A stretch of 64,000 nt of DNA from Planctomycetota bacterium. Its GTDB lineage: Bacteria > Planctomycetota > UBA1135 > UBA2386. Of the stretch, positions 1 through 9,357 are shown one piece after another (the first letter of the stretch is position 1; each line of letters opens with the position of its first letter). The stretch lies in the NCBI GenBank assembly GCA_020638735.1, contig JACKHZ010000012.1, positions 124,001 through 188,000 on the forward strand, in the 5' to 3' direction. The position numbers and the translations under genes are program-made. The notes under the pieces are model-generated. The model did no database searches. It worked only from the letters and a program-made list of their open reading frames with translations, and had not been told where the DNA came from.

Positions 1-489
1 CAGCTCGACGTCGACGGCAACGGCATCGGCGAATACGGCACGCTCGGTGAACTCGGCGCGCTCGAGCCGCTGCGCGACAGCGGGTCGCCGATCGGCCGCA
101 ACCTGTTGTCCGCGTCGGTGGCGACGGTGCAGGCGAACGGCTGGGCCTCGCACCACGGCTTCCACTTCGCCCTCTACCTGCCGGACGCCGGCGGCGCGGG
201 GGTGCAGGCGATCGCGGCCAACGCGGCGAGCATCTCGGCGGCGAACGCGCAGGTGCATTGGACCTGTGTCGCGTGGCCGGCGACGAAGGGCCAGACGGGC
301 ACGCGCGCGTTCTTCGTCAACGAGCAGGGCCTGGTGCTGCAGACGCGGGAGTCGACCTACTCCGGCACCGCCGCGGTGCCGCCTGCGGGAGCCGCGCTGC
401 TCGGTGGCGCCGCGACGCAGATCGACCTGGCCGGCCTCGCCGCCAACACGGTCGGCGCCGACGGCAACCGCTGGACCGTCGTGCAGTAG
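1..489 (+). CDS. Type II secretion pseudopilin-like protein, C-terminal part (start outside window)
   Basis: The frame is open from base 1 and ends at TAG 487-489, leaving 162 residues and no start. It begins with a DGNGIGEYGTLGEL stretch. A globular part follows with the pattern FALYLPD, then a WTCVAWPA segment, TRAFFVNEQG and a YSG motif. I recall this pattern from planctomycete proteins that carry a prepilin-type N-terminal methylation helix, where this C-terminal domain is the extracytoplasmic head. The helix itself would lie upstream and cannot be checked. It converges on the endonuclease gene with 9 bases between the two stops. The family call is from memory of the pattern only. Confidence 0.6.
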   Translation, partial: QLDVDGNGIGEYGTLGELGALEPLRDSGSPIGRNLLSASVATVQANGWASHHGFHFALYLPDAGGAGVQAIAANAASISAANAQVHWTCVAWPATKGQTGTRAFFVNEQGLVLQTRESTYSGTAAVPPAGAALLGGAATQIDLAGLAANTVGADGNRWTVVQ

Positions 490-498
490 TCGCCCGCG

Positions 499-1848
499 CT
501 ACTGGAACGTCTGGCCGGCGTTGACCGAGCCGGCGCTGCTCGCCGCCGACGGCTGCCACGTGAACGCCGCGTAGCCGGAGCCGCTGCCGCTGAGTCGCAG
601 CGACGTGCCGAGCGGCGCCGTCGACGACTCGGCGACGCCGATGTCTACCGACTGCCGGCCGTTGGCGGCGCCGTTCTGCGCGGTGAACGCGCCGCCGTAG
701 CTGAGGAACTGCACGACGACGCCATCGGGCGAGACGAGCGCGATCCCGTCGGGGTTGCCGTTCTGCAGCCCGACGAAGGCGAACGACATCGTGCCGAAGC
801 CGTTCTGCTGGTTCGGCAGCGCGCCGCGCAGCACCAGGTGCTTGTAGGCGGTGCCGTTCGAGCCGTCGTAGCCGACCAGCATCCAGCCGTCGAGGCGCTC
901 GCCGGCGCGCCCCGCGACCTCGACGAACTCGTTCACGTCGGTGCCGGCGTTGTCGTAGTGCAGCTCGTTGATCCAGCGCTCCGGCTGGCGGCCGCTCGGC
1001 TGCGTCGGTGTGCAGACGCCGCCGAAGATGCAGTCGGCCCACTCGGGGTGGTCGATGAACGGGTTGCGGTTGCCCTGGAACCCGTGCACGACGTCGTTGC
1101 GCGTCATCTCCTTCTGGTCGGGCGGGTCCTGCTGGTGCCACTGCAGCAGCACGCTGAGCTTGCCCATGTAGGCGACCGACGCGTTGCCGCCGGTCGTCTG
1201 GATCAGCGACGTGTTGTCCGTCAGGATCAGGTCCGGTTCGCTGCCGCCGCCTTCGTAGCGCACGTCGAGGTAGAACAGCGCGCGCGCGACGTCGCCCTTG
1301 CGGTCGCTCCAGACCTGCCAGCCGTTGCTGCCACGCCAGTCGGAGTTGCCGGGGAAGGTGCCGCTGCCGCCGCCGTGGCCGGCGTTGGCCAGCGTCGTGT
1401 ACTCCTGCCAGCCGCTGTTGCCGTTGTCGAAGTAGAGGTTGCCGCGGTCACCGTTGTAGGTGATGTCGCAGAGGAACAGCTGGTGGCAGTCGGTGTACGG
1501 GAGGTTGGTCGCGCCGTCGTTGGGGAACCCGTACGAGTTCGGCCAGGTGTGTTCGCGGTTGTAGAGCGTGTTGCCGCCGCCCTGCTTGGTGTAGACGGCG
1601 TTCTTGTAGAGGTCGAGGATGCGCCCGGCGTTGGTCGGGTCCTGATCGGCCTGCTCGAGCACGTCCCACGTGTCGGTGCTGCCCGACGTGTACGGGATCT
1701 TGGTATGGCCGTCGATCACCGCGTGCAGCGTGCTGCGCAGCGTCACCGCGGAGGTCGGGTCCACGGAGTTGTAGTAGCCGGGCGGCGCCTGGGTGGCGGC
1801 GAGTGGCGCCAGCGCGACGACGGCAGCAGCGAGCAGGAGGAGACGCAT
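499..1848 (-). CDS. Secreted endonuclease I (EndA/NucM family) with C-terminal lamin-tail-like domain
   Basis: A 449-residue exported nuclease. Residues 1-19 form a signal peptide (hydrophobic run, then ATQA). The endonuclease I domain covers about residues 25-270 and carries the family signature: REHTWPNS with His100, Asp120-Cys-His122, and N-x-x-R-GNLYF at 132-140. These enzymes are Mg-dependent, non-specific DNases or RNases of the periplasm or medium. Residues about 291-449 (WINELHYDN, then a beta-rich region) look like a lamin-tail domain, which often accompanies secreted nucleases as a binding or anchoring module. The likely role is scavenging nucleic acid. The ATG lies 9 bases behind a TATGCT hexamer, so the transcript may be leaderless. 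Confidence 0.88.
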   Translation of the reverse strand: MRLLLLAAAVVALAPLAATQAPPGYYNSVDPTSAVTLRSTLHAVIDGHTKIPYTSGSTDTWDVLEQADQDPTNAGRILDLYKNAVYTKQGGGNTLYNREHTWPNSYGFPNDGATNLPYTDCHQLFLCDITYNGDRGNLYFDNGNSGWQEYTTLANAGHGGGSGTFPGNSDWRGSNGWQVWSDRKGDVARALFYLDVRYEGGGSEPDLILTDNTSLIQTTGGNASVAYMGKLSVLLQWHQQDPPDQKEMTRNDVVHGFQGNRNPFIDHPEWADCIFGGVCTPTQPSGRQPERWINELHYDNAGTDVNEFVEVAGRAGERLDGWMLVGYDGSNGTAYKHLVLRGALPNQQNGFGTMSFAFVGLQNGNPDGIALVSPDGVVVQFLSYGGAFTAQNGAANGRQSVDIGVAESSTAPLGTSLRLSGSGSGYAAFTWQPSAASSAGSVNAGQTFQ

Positions 1849-1857
1849 GGGGCCGGC

Positions 1858-1863
1858 AGCATA
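1858..1863 (-). promoter_or_regulatory. Putative -10 element (TATGCT) of the endonuclease gene
   Basis: Read on the minus strand, TATGCT ends 9 bases before the ATG at 1848 and no Shine-Dalgarno sequence intervenes. No clear -35 is seen. It is called because the same arrangement recurs before seven other genes in the window. Confidence 0.4.
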
Positions 1864-1993
1864 GGCGCCGCGCGCGCCGTGTCGCCACTCGACCGTCGGC
1901 GCGCGCGGCGCTGCGGCGGAACGGTCGATGGCAAGGGGGCTGCCGCGCGCCGGCCGGGCGGGCGTCCCGGCGGGGAGGGTGCCCGGCCGCGCA

Positions 1994-3445
1994 TCACTGC
2001 ACGTCGATGACGGTCGGCGTGCTCAGTTCGAGGCCGCTGCCGCCGAAGGCCAGGCTCTGGAACAGGATCTTGCCGCTCCATGCGGGCGGGATCGCCGGCG
2101 TGGCGAAGCTGCCGTAGCCGCCCGGGGCGCCGGCGATGGCCCAGAAGCTCAGGCTCGGCGTGTAGAGGTCGGGGAAGCAGAAGGCCGAGAAGGTGGGCGC
2201 GACGGTGAGCGACGTCGGCACGGTCGGCGGCACGAACTCGATGAAGATGAAGTTCCAGAGGAACGGCGAGCCGACGTCGATGTTGGTCGGGGGGCCGCCG
2301 GCGCCGCCGTAGGCGAGCACGTGCTGCTGCGGCTCGAGCACGTAGGTGTGCACGCTGGTCGCGCAGAGCGCGTTGACGTGGCTCGGCGCGCCGAGCGCGG
2401 TCGAGGCGGGCGCGATGCCGATCTGGTCGCCGAGCGTCGGGCCGAAGCCGCACGGGGTGCCGACCGGGCCGCACGGGCTGGCGTAGATGCTGCCGCCGCC
2501 CGCCGTGCGCAGCAGACTGCCGCCGGTGCCGGTCTCGACGGCGAAGATCAGCTCGGGCATCGGCACGAACGCGCCGCTGCAGCCGACGCCCGCCGAGGAC
2601 GGCGGCGCCGACCAGTCGATCTCGAGCGCCTCGACGTCGACCGCGGCGGTGATGCAGCCGCCGAAGCGATCGCTGACCCCGGCGTTGATGACGAACAGGT
2701 CCATCTGCGCCTCCGAGTAGCCGACCACGGCGCTGTTGGGCAGCACCGACGCGACGCGCATGTCGGGCGTCCAGGTGATCGCCCAGCCGGGGATGCACAG
2801 CACGTCGCCGTCGCGCACCAGCATCGGCCCGCAGAAGGTGTTGGCCGGCGTGTCGGCGTCGAGCGAGAACAGCACGCCGTAGTTGGGCGACCAGGTGATC
2901 GCGTCGACGTCGATCGGCGTCGCCGGCGGCAGACCGAGCGCCTGGTTGAACTGCTCCTGGCGCATGAAGTACTGCACCTGACCGTCGGTCGGGAAGTTGA
3001 CGATGCGGCCGACGTCGCCGGGGCGCAGCTGCGGGATGCCGCTGATGAACGTGCCCATCGCCGCGGACGGCGACCAGAACACTTCGCGCGGGTTGGTGTT
3101 GGCCATGCCGGCGGCGTTCATCGGCGCGCACAGCGCGTCGATGTTGCCGAAGATCGCCGGGTTCCAGTAGAGGCCGTCGCCGTTCTCGTCGCCGGCCATC
3201 GTCTGCATGCAGGTGCGCGGCGAGAACTTCTCGGTCGTCAGCATCGAGCACGGCTGCGCCCACCAGTTGATGTGCGCGATCTCGTTGGGGGCGAGGTTCT
3301 GCAGCACCGTGCCGCCGCTGCCCGACAGCGTGCGTTCGGCCTGGGAGAAGGTCAGCAGGAACTCCGGCGCCTGGGCGACCGCCGGCAGGGCCAGGGTCAG
3401 GGGGAGCAGGGAGCGGAGCAGGGAAGTGTGGGTGAGGTGGGTCAT
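1994..3445 (-). CDS. Large secreted protein of unknown function
   Basis: 483 residues. The ATG at 3445 is preferred over longer readings of the same frame. It is followed directly by a signal peptide (basic start, then SLLPLTLALPAVAQA) and preceded by an AAAGGA ribosome-binding sequence. The mature part is rich in Gly, Pro, Ser and Cys with short beta-type segments and phrases such as AGDENGDGLYW and GPVGTPCGFG. I see no catalytic motif. The style matches large secreted proteins found in many copies in planctomycete genomes; a cell-surface or extracellular role is an inference. A long inverted repeat lies immediately before the start codon. Confidence 0.75.
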   Translation of the reverse strand: MTHLTHTSLLRSLLPLTLALPAVAQAPEFLLTFSQAERTLSGSGGTVLQNLAPNEIAHINWWAQPCSMLTTEKFSPRTCMQTMAGDENGDGLYWNPAIFGNIDALCAPMNAAGMANTNPREVFWSPSAAMGTFISGIPQLRPGDVGRIVNFPTDGQVQYFMRQEQFNQALGLPPATPIDVDAITWSPNYGVLFSLDADTPANTFCGPMLVRDGDVLCIPGWAITWTPDMRVASVLPNSAVVGYSEAQMDLFVINAGVSDRFGGCITAAVDVEALEIDWSAPPSSAGVGCSGAFVPMPELIFAVETGTGGSLLRTAGGGSIYASPCGPVGTPCGFGPTLGDQIGIAPASTALGAPSHVNALCATSVHTYVLEPQQHVLAYGGAGGPPTNIDVGSPFLWNFIFIEFVPPTVPTSLTVAPTFSAFCFPDLYTPSLSFWAIAGAPGGYGSFATPAIPPAWSGKILFQSLAFGGSGLELSTPTVIDVQ

Positions 3446-3478
3446 GGGATCGTCCTTTCCCTGGGAAGGACCGATCCC
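3446..3478 (-). promoter_or_regulatory. Inverted repeat overlapping the ribosome-binding site of the secreted protein gene
   Basis: GGGATCG (3446-3452) pairs with CGATCCC (3472-3478), and TCCTT (3453-3457) with AAGGA (3466-3470). One base is bulged and a short C/G-rich tip remains. In the minus-strand mRNA this hairpin would bury the AAAGGA sequence and abut the AUG. It could be an operator or a translational control hairpin. Confidence 0.45.
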
Positions 3479-3543
3479 GGCCGGGCGCACGCCGGTGGGC
3501 GAAAATCGTCTGCAGGCGGTCGGCGAGGAAGAGACGGCAGGCC

Positions 3544-6500
3544 TCAGCCCGCCGTGACCTCGACCCGCAGCGGCGCCGCCCAGCGCTTCTGCGCCGGGGT
3601 GTAGTAGAGCCAGGTGCGCGACGCTGGAGCCTGATGGGAGCCGGGCACGCGGCCGACCAGGTCGAGGGTCAGCTCGACCTTCTGGCCGGGGTCCAACTTG
3701 CGCCAGTAGAGCACCAGCTCGCGACCGCGCAGCTCCCAGAAGGCGAAGCGCTCGGCCTTCTGCAGGTCGTCGAGCACCGCGGTCGGCAGCTCGAGGCCGG
3801 CGGGCAAACCGACGATCGCCATGGGGGTCGGCAGCTCCTCGTCGGTGGTGTTGGCGACGACGACGTCGAGCGCGACGGTCTCGCCTTCGCGCACGGTCGG
3901 CTGGCGCAGCGCGGTGGTGATCGACGTGCGCGTGTCCGGGTCGTCGGCGGGCAGGTCGGCGTGGTATTCGACGATGCCCGACCACGGCAGCGGCGCGTCG
4001 TCACCTTGGCCGTCGAAGGTCACCTCGAGGCGCAGGGTGTGCTCGCCCGGCTCGAGCTGCGACCACAGCTCGAACTCGATCGCCGCCGTGTCGCTCGACG
4101 CGAACGCGCGCTCGGCGAGCAGGCGGTCGCCTTCGAGCACGCGCAGCGTGCCGTCGCGGCGCATCGTGCGGTTCTCGATCGCGTAGGCGGTGATCGCGCG
4201 CAGCGCGACGATCGTCGCCTGGGTCGCGCCGAACGTGCCGTGGCCGCTGCGCGACTGCTGCAGGTACTCGATCGCGCGGCGCACGTTGCCGGCGTGTTGT
4301 GCGTCGGGCAGCCACGCCAGCACCGCGAAGCCGGTCGCCTCGACGATCGCGTCGCGGCCGCCGCTCATCGTGATCGTGCTCTTGGCGCCGGGCAGCGAGC
4401 CGTCGGCGATCTGCAGCGTGGCCAGTCGGTCGCGCACCATCGCCGCCTCGGGGCGCTTCGCCAGCTGCAGCGCGCAGCCGATCAGCGCCAGCTCGTACGG
4501 GTCGTCGGTGGACCGGCGTTCGACCAACGCGTCGATCTCGACGCGCAGCTGCTCCGCCGGCGTTCCGGCGACCAGCAGCGCGTAGGTCACATAGGCATTG
4601 GTCACCGTTGCCGAGCGGCCGCCGAACGAGTGGTGGTCCTGGCCGTCGTGCGGGTAGTTGCCCTTGCCGTCGCGGCGCTGCAGCAGCCACTGGCGCGTGC
4701 GGTCGACCATCGTCGCGTCGACGTCGTAGACCTGCGCCATGTCGGCGAACTCGAGCAACCCGTAGGCGGTCAGCGCTTCGTGGCCCGGGTCGTGCCCGAA
4801 CCACTCGTAGCCCTTCTTGGTGCACTCGTAGCCGGTGATCTTGGCGTAGCCGCGCGGCAGCAGGTCGCGCGCGCGCGCCGCGACCAGCGGCACGTCGTCG
4901 CCGCTGGCCTCGATCAGGCTCAGCACCAGCGTGTTGGGATAGTTGGACGAGCTCGCCTGCTCGAAGCAGCCGGTCGGCTCGCGCAGCATGCCCTCGAGAC
5001 CTTCGCCGAGCGCCGCGATCGGCGACGGGTAGACCTTGAGCCGCACGTGGCCGGAGCCGGGCACCGCATCGGTCGGGATCGCGAGGCGCCATTCGCCGGG
5101 GGTCGCGACGCTGGTCTGGCCGCCACCAGAACGTTCGTGCGGGAAGCCGCGCTGGCCAATGTGCAGCGAGCGGCGCAGGCGATCGACGAAGCGGCCGGCG
5201 CGCGCGGCGATGGCGAACGTCGCGTCGCCGTTGGTGCCCGTCACCGTGATCGGCAGCAGCACGCGGCCGCGGCCGACGCCGTCGGTATTGCTCAGCGCGA
5301 TCTTCGTCGGCGCGCCCGAGTCGAGCGACAGGCCTTCGCCGAGCTGCACCTGCAGCACGACCTCGGCGACCTTCGGGTCCTTGACGATCGCCGCCACCGG
5401 CACCAGCAGGCTGTCGCCGGTGGTGACCTCGTCGGGCAGCTTGGCCTCGACCTGCAGCGGCAGCGTGGTGGCGAAGGTCGTCGTCGTCTGGCCGACGCGA
5501 CCGACGTTGCTTCCGGAAGAGCCGCTGACCATGTGCGCGTCGACGTCGACGCGCCACGTCGTCACCGCGTCGGTCGTGGCGAACGCGGTCTTCGCCGTGC
5601 CGTCCTCGCCGGTCACGACCAACGTCTCCCAGCAGATCGTCGGCGTGAAGTCGCGGCGGTCGTCGCTCGGCGTGTAGCGATGGGCGTACTGGATCTGGGC
5701 GAACCGTTCGCGGTAACGGACCTTGGCGAAGTTCGCGCTGTAGGGCAGGTCGGTCGCCTCGGCCGACAGGAAGTAGTCGGGCATCTCGTCGTCGTCGTCG
5801 CCGCGGAAACGCCGCACCAGGGCGCTGATGTCCTCGAGTTCGCCTCGGACCCGCTTTCCGTCGAGTTCGTCGGCCTGGGCGATGTTGTCGTCGAAGGCGT
5901 CCTCGCTCTGCTCGAGCGCCCAGCCGCGCAGCCGCTCGCGCCGCCCGCCGAACCGCCTATCGGTGCCGCCGCCGAGGCCCACGGCCGTGTTCCACTGCCC
6001 GGAGTCGAACGCGCTCTCCTTCTTCGTGAGCTCGTCGATCTCCTCGAAGTCGACCGGTGCCAGGCGCGTCAGCGGCATGCCGTCGACGTCGCCGTCGAAG
6101 TCGGTGAGCTCCATCTCGACCTTGAGTTCGCTCATCGCGCTCGGCGCGAGCACGCCAGGACTCAGCGGCGCCAGGGCCAACACCAGCATCGCGGCGGCGC
6201 CGACGCCGACGAAGCCTTGCAGCACCGGCGGCGCGTTGGTCGTGCGACGCAGCAGCGCCGCGACCGCCTCGACGATCAGCAGCCCCACGAGCACGGCGAT
6301 CGACAGCCCGGTGATGCGCTCCAGCAGGTGTCGGGCGTGACGCGCCGATCTGCTCAATTCGTTGGCCGGCGCCTGAGCCGCGGCGAGGTTGCTCGCCACC
6401 TGCGGCGTCTGCGAGAAGCCTTCGCGCGACAGCACCCGGCGCTGGAACGTCTCGTCGCCGCGCGCCGCCAGCGCCGCCTGCGCGGCGGTGTCGTTGCGCC

Positions 6501-8646
6501 AGACGAAGCGGCGCCAGCCGCGCGTGCCGAGCAGCAGGTCGGCGTTGCGGCCGCTGTGTTCCGACGCGAGGAAGAAGTCGCCGAAGTCCTCGAGCTTCTC
6601 GCTGCCGCCGGCGAACACGTCGCCGAACAGCGCGGCGCGGTCGGCGAGGCCGACGCGCGGCTCCAAGCCCATCGACGCGATCGCCGCGTCGCTGACCGAC
6701 ACGCCGAGCACCGCGCGCACGGCGCGGCCCTTCTCGTCGGTGGTGCGCACGTCGAGCTGCTGCACGTCGCCGGGGCTCACTTCGGGCGACTTCGCGGTCA
6801 CCGCGACGTCGAGTCGGTGCGTGGCGAGGCGGCGCACCAGCCGTTCGGCGAGCGGACGCAGGTTGCGGTCGAACACCGTCACCCGCAGCACGCCGGCCGC
6901 GTTGTCGGGCAACGCGACTTCGGCGGTCGTGTCCAGGTGGTCACCATTGCCGACACGCAGCGTGGTCTGGCCGACCAGCACGCCGCGCGAGAACACGCCG
7001 AGCATCCACGGCCCGTCGCCGCGGCCGGCGAGCGACACGCGCAGCGGCGCCGCGGCGGCGATGTCGTCGCCGAGCAGACGCAGCGCGAGGCCCTGCTGCT
7101 TCACCTCCGGCAGTTCGATCGCATCGGCCTGGCCGGCGAAGCGCACGCGGTAGGCGTGCCCCGCGGCCGGCACGAAGCTCAACTTGGCGCGGCCCTGATG
7201 TGCGGTGCGGAACGACGCGACGCGCTGCTCACGGTCGTCGACCAGCTCGCCGGTGCCGTCGATCGGCCGACCGAGCGTGTCGGTGCACTCGAGGTAGAGG
7301 CCGTTCTCGACGCCGGCGATCAGCTCGCCGCCCTCGGGGAACGCGGCGACCTGCACGACGCCGGTCGGCACGACGAACGGCTCGACCTCGGCCTCGACGA
7401 CGCCGCCGTCGGTGACCGTGGCGACGAAGCGCGCGGCGCCGTGTTCGACCTCGCGCGGGACATCGAAGCGGAACGTCGCGCCGCCCTTGGCGTCGAGGTT
7501 GGCGTCCTCGTGCCAGACCTCGTCGCCGTCGACGACCAGCGCACCGCGCACCTTGCCGCCGGCCGCCGGCGCCGCGTTGTCGCCCATGCGCAGCGCGGTG
7601 ACCTTGGCCGAGCCGCGCTGGCCCGGCGCGTAGCTCTTGCGATCGAGCACGATCTGCTTCTGCAGCTGCGGCTCGCGGAACGCGCGCACGACGATCGGCA
7701 GATCCTCGTCGGCGAACACGCCGTTGCAGTGCACGCGCACCGTGTGCTCGCCGCCGGCGCTGTTCTCCGGCACGTTCAGCACGAAGCTGGCGACGCCACC
7801 CGGCGTCAGCGGGTCCTGATCGCGGGCAACCGCGCTGTCCTTGGCGTCGAGCAGCGCTGCGGTGACCGCGAGGGAGCGATCGAGCGGTAGCCGCGTCGTG
7901 CGGTCGAGCACCACGGCGCGCACGAACACCCGTTCGCCCGGACGGTAGATCGGCCGGTCGGTGCTGAGGTGCACCAGCGGCCCGGCGTTGGCGGTCGACA
8001 GCTCGAACACCTGGCGCGCTTCATCGGTCGCGCACGCCGCGACGACCTCGACGCGGTGCGGCACCTCGAGCGCGGCGGCGACGGCCACGGTCGCGTCGCC
8101 GCCGCGCGTCGCGGCCTCGCCGGCACCGAGCACCTTGCCATCACCGTCGAGCGCCTGCCAGCGCACGCGGCAGTCGGCGGCGTCGCCTTCTAGGTCGCGG
8201 GTCTGCACGGTGAAGCTCCACGCAGCACCCGATGGCACCGCCTGCGGCGCGCTGACGGTCAGGTGCAGGTGGTCGCGTTGGTAGGCGCCGAGCCGCCATT
8301 GCGCGATCTGGTCGTAGACCAACGTGCCGAGCACCATCAGCAGCGCGGCAGCCGACAGCAGCGTCGCGCGCCAGCCGCGGTGGGTGAGCCAGCGCCACGC
8401 GTCGCGGCGGCGCGGCGCCTCGAGCTCGAGCCGCGGTTGCTCCGGCCGAACGGCCTCTTCGAGCACCTGCGCCTGCGCCAGCACCTCGCGCTGCAACGCG
8501 CGCAGCGCCGGCTCGGCTGCGAGCCGCGCCTCGAGCGCATCGGGGTCCTCGTGACAGCCGAAGTGCAGTTCGAGCAGCTCCTGCTCGAGGGCTTCGCGTT
8601 CGGCCGGCGTCCAATCGTGCTGATTGCCTTCGTTTGGCGTGCTCAT
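3544..8646 (-). CDS. Membrane-anchored alpha-2-macroglobulin with thioester motif
   Basis: 1700 residues, in the size range of bacterial alpha-2-macroglobulins, which trap proteases in the periplasm. Order seen: a soluble, acidic N-terminus of about 90 residues; a membrane helix near 95-113; an MG2-type domain starting at STDRPIYRPGERV; further beta domains; two more membrane helices at about 782-799 and 808-828 joined by a short basic loop; the A2M domain (YRERFAQIQYAHRY region); a thioester CFEQ at Cys1227-Gln1230; a helical thioester domain (GYEWFGHDPGHEALTAYG); and a C-terminal MG-type domain. The N-terminus, being cytoplasmic and encoded directly after an ECF sigma factor with ATGA overlap, may act as the anti-sigma segment (inference). 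No lipobox is present, unlike the E. coli relative YfhM. Confidence 0.92.
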   Translation of the reverse strand: MSTPNEGNQHDWTPAEREALEQELLELHFGCHEDPDALEARLAAEPALRALQREVLAQAQVLEEAVRPEQPRLELEAPRRRDAWRWLTHRGWRATLLSAAALLMVLGTLVYDQIAQWRLGAYQRDHLHLTVSAPQAVPSGAAWSFTVQTRDLEGDAADCRVRWQALDGDGKVLGAGEAATRGGDATVAVAAALEVPHRVEVVAACATDEARQVFELSTANAGPLVHLSTDRPIYRPGERVFVRAVVLDRTTRLPLDRSLAVTAALLDAKDSAVARDQDPLTPGGVASFVLNVPENSAGGEHTVRVHCNGVFADEDLPIVVRAFREPQLQKQIVLDRKSYAPGQRGSAKVTALRMGDNAAPAAGGKVRGALVVDGDEVWHEDANLDAKGGATFRFDVPREVEHGAARFVATVTDGGVVEAEVEPFVVPTGVVQVAAFPEGGELIAGVENGLYLECTDTLGRPIDGTGELVDDREQRVASFRTAHQGRAKLSFVPAAGHAYRVRFAGQADAIELPEVKQQGLALRLLGDDIAAAAPLRVSLAGRGDGPWMLGVFSRGVLVGQTTLRVGNGDHLDTTAEVALPDNAAGVLRVTVFDRNLRPLAERLVRRLATHRLDVAVTAKSPEVSPGDVQQLDVRTTDEKGRAVRAVLGVSVSDAAIASMGLEPRVGLADRAALFGDVFAGGSEKLEDFGDFFLASEHSGRNADLLLGTRGWRRFVWRNDTAAQAALAARGDETFQRRVLSREGFSQTPQVASNLAAAQAPANELSRSARHARHLLERITGLSIAVLVGLLIVEAVAALLRRTTNAPPVLQGFVGVGAAAMLVLALAPLSPGVLAPSAMSELKVEMELTDFDGDVDGMPLTRLAPVDFEEIDELTKKESAFDSGQWNTAVGLGGGTDRRFGGRRERLRGWALEQSEDAFDDNIAQADELDGKRVRGELEDISALVRRFRGDDDDEMPDYFLSAEATDLPYSANFAKVRYRERFAQIQYAHRYTPSDDRRDFTPTICWETLVVTGEDGTAKTAFATTDAVTTWRVDVDAHMVSGSSGSNVGRVGQTTTTFATTLPLQVEAKLPDEVTTGDSLLVPVAAIVKDPKVAEVVLQVQLGEGLSLDSGAPTKIALSNTDGVGRGRVLLPITVTGTNGDATFAIAARAGRFVDRLRRSLHIGQRGFPHERSGGGQTSVATPGEWRLAIPTDAVPGSGHVRLKVYPSPIAALGEGLEGMLREPTGCFEQASSSNYPNTLVLSLIEASGDDVPLVAARARDLLPRGYAKITGYECTKKGYEWFGHDPGHEALTAYGLLEFADMAQVYDVDATMVDRTRQWLLQRRDGKGNYPHDGQDHHSFGGRSATVTNAYVTYALLVAGTPAEQLRVEIDALVERRSTDDPYELALIGCALQLAKRPEAAMVRDRLATLQIADGSLPGAKSTITMSGGRDAIVEATGFAVLAWLPDAQHAGNVRRAIEYLQQSRSGHGTFGATQATIVALRAITAYAIENRTMRRDGTLRVLEGDRLLAERAFASSDTAAIEFELWSQLEPGEHTLRLEVTFDGQGDDAPLPWSGIVEYHADLPADDPDTRTSITTALRQPTVREGETVALDVVVANTTDEELPTPMAIVGLPAGLELPTAVLDDLQKAERFAFWELRGRELVLYWRKLDPGQKVELTLDLVGRVPGSHQAPASRTWLYYTPAQKRWAAPLRVEVTAG

Positions 8647-9173
8647 CGCAGGTTCTCCTTGGTGATCGCGACCCCCAGCGTCTGCCGCAGCTGCATCAGC
8701 GCCCGGCGCATGCGTGTCTTGGCGGTGCCGACCGGAATGGCCAGCGCCTCGGCGACGGCCTCGTAGGTGAGGTCGCCGGCGACCTTCAGCAGGAACACCC
8801 GCTGTTCGGGTTCGGCCAGCCGCGCGACGGCGGCTTGCGCCTCGGCCACCGCTTCGCGCTGCTCGAGCGCGTGCGACGGCGTGGCATGAAGGGTGGGGGA
8901 CACGGTGCGTTCCTCGTCGAGGGGATGGTGCGCCGGCCGTCGCTGTCGCTTGCGGCGCGCGTCGGTGGCGGCGTGGAAGGTGACGACGAAGATCCATGCG
9001 ACCGGGTCGTTCGGCCGGGTGCCGCGCTGCCACGCACGCCAACAGTTGAGGAAGGCGTCCTGCAGCAGTTCGGTGGTGTCGGCCTCGGGCCCGAGCACGC
9101 TGCGCACCGCTCCCGCCAGGCCACGTCGGTGGGCCTGGAACAGCTCCGCCAGGAACGGCTCCGCATCGCTCAT
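8643..9173 (-). CDS. ECF (sigma-70 family) RNA polymerase sigma factor
   Basis: 176 residues, normal for ECF sigma factors. Region 2 covers about residues 8-85 (FQAHRRGLAGAVRS, then ELLQDAFLNCWRAW and ATDARRKRQRR). Region 4 covers about 110-172 (LAEPEQRVFLLKVAGDLTYE, then a helix-turn-helix with GTAKTRMRRAL). The start MSDAEPF at 9173 gives a standard N-terminus; longer readings add only an Arg-rich stretch. The last base pairs overlap the alpha-2-macroglobulin start (ATGA, 8646-8643), so the two are translationally coupled. The partner probably controls sigma activity through its cytoplasmic N-terminus, an inference from gene order. Confidence 0.93.
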   Translation of the reverse strand: MSDAEPFLAELFQAHRRGLAGAVRSVLGPEADTTELLQDAFLNCWRAWQRGTRPNDPVAWIFVVTFHAATDARRKRQRRPAHHPLDEERTVSPTLHATPSHALEQREAVAEAQAAVARLAEPEQRVFLLKVAGDLTYEAVAEALAIPVGTAKTRMRRALMQLRQTLGVAITKENLR

Positions 9174-9357
9174 GGATCGATCGTGCCGCTGAAGACGACG
9201 CCGGGCGACGCACGGTTTTGGCGCGTCCCGGATTTCTGCGTTCGGCACGGCAACGGCCGGTGCCACCGCCGGTTCGGCGGGCTCTCGACCGCAGCTCGAG
9301 AGCCATGGCGCGAGAAGCGCCGCGCCACGCAGTCGAGCCCGGTGCGCTTCGCCGGCC

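Noticed and set aside
3634..7890. Very long plus-strand reading frame opposite the alpha-2-macroglobulin
   Set aside because: The high G+C content leaves long stop-free antisense frames. The product is Arg, Ala and Val rich with no domains, while the minus strand encodes recognisable domains over the same span.
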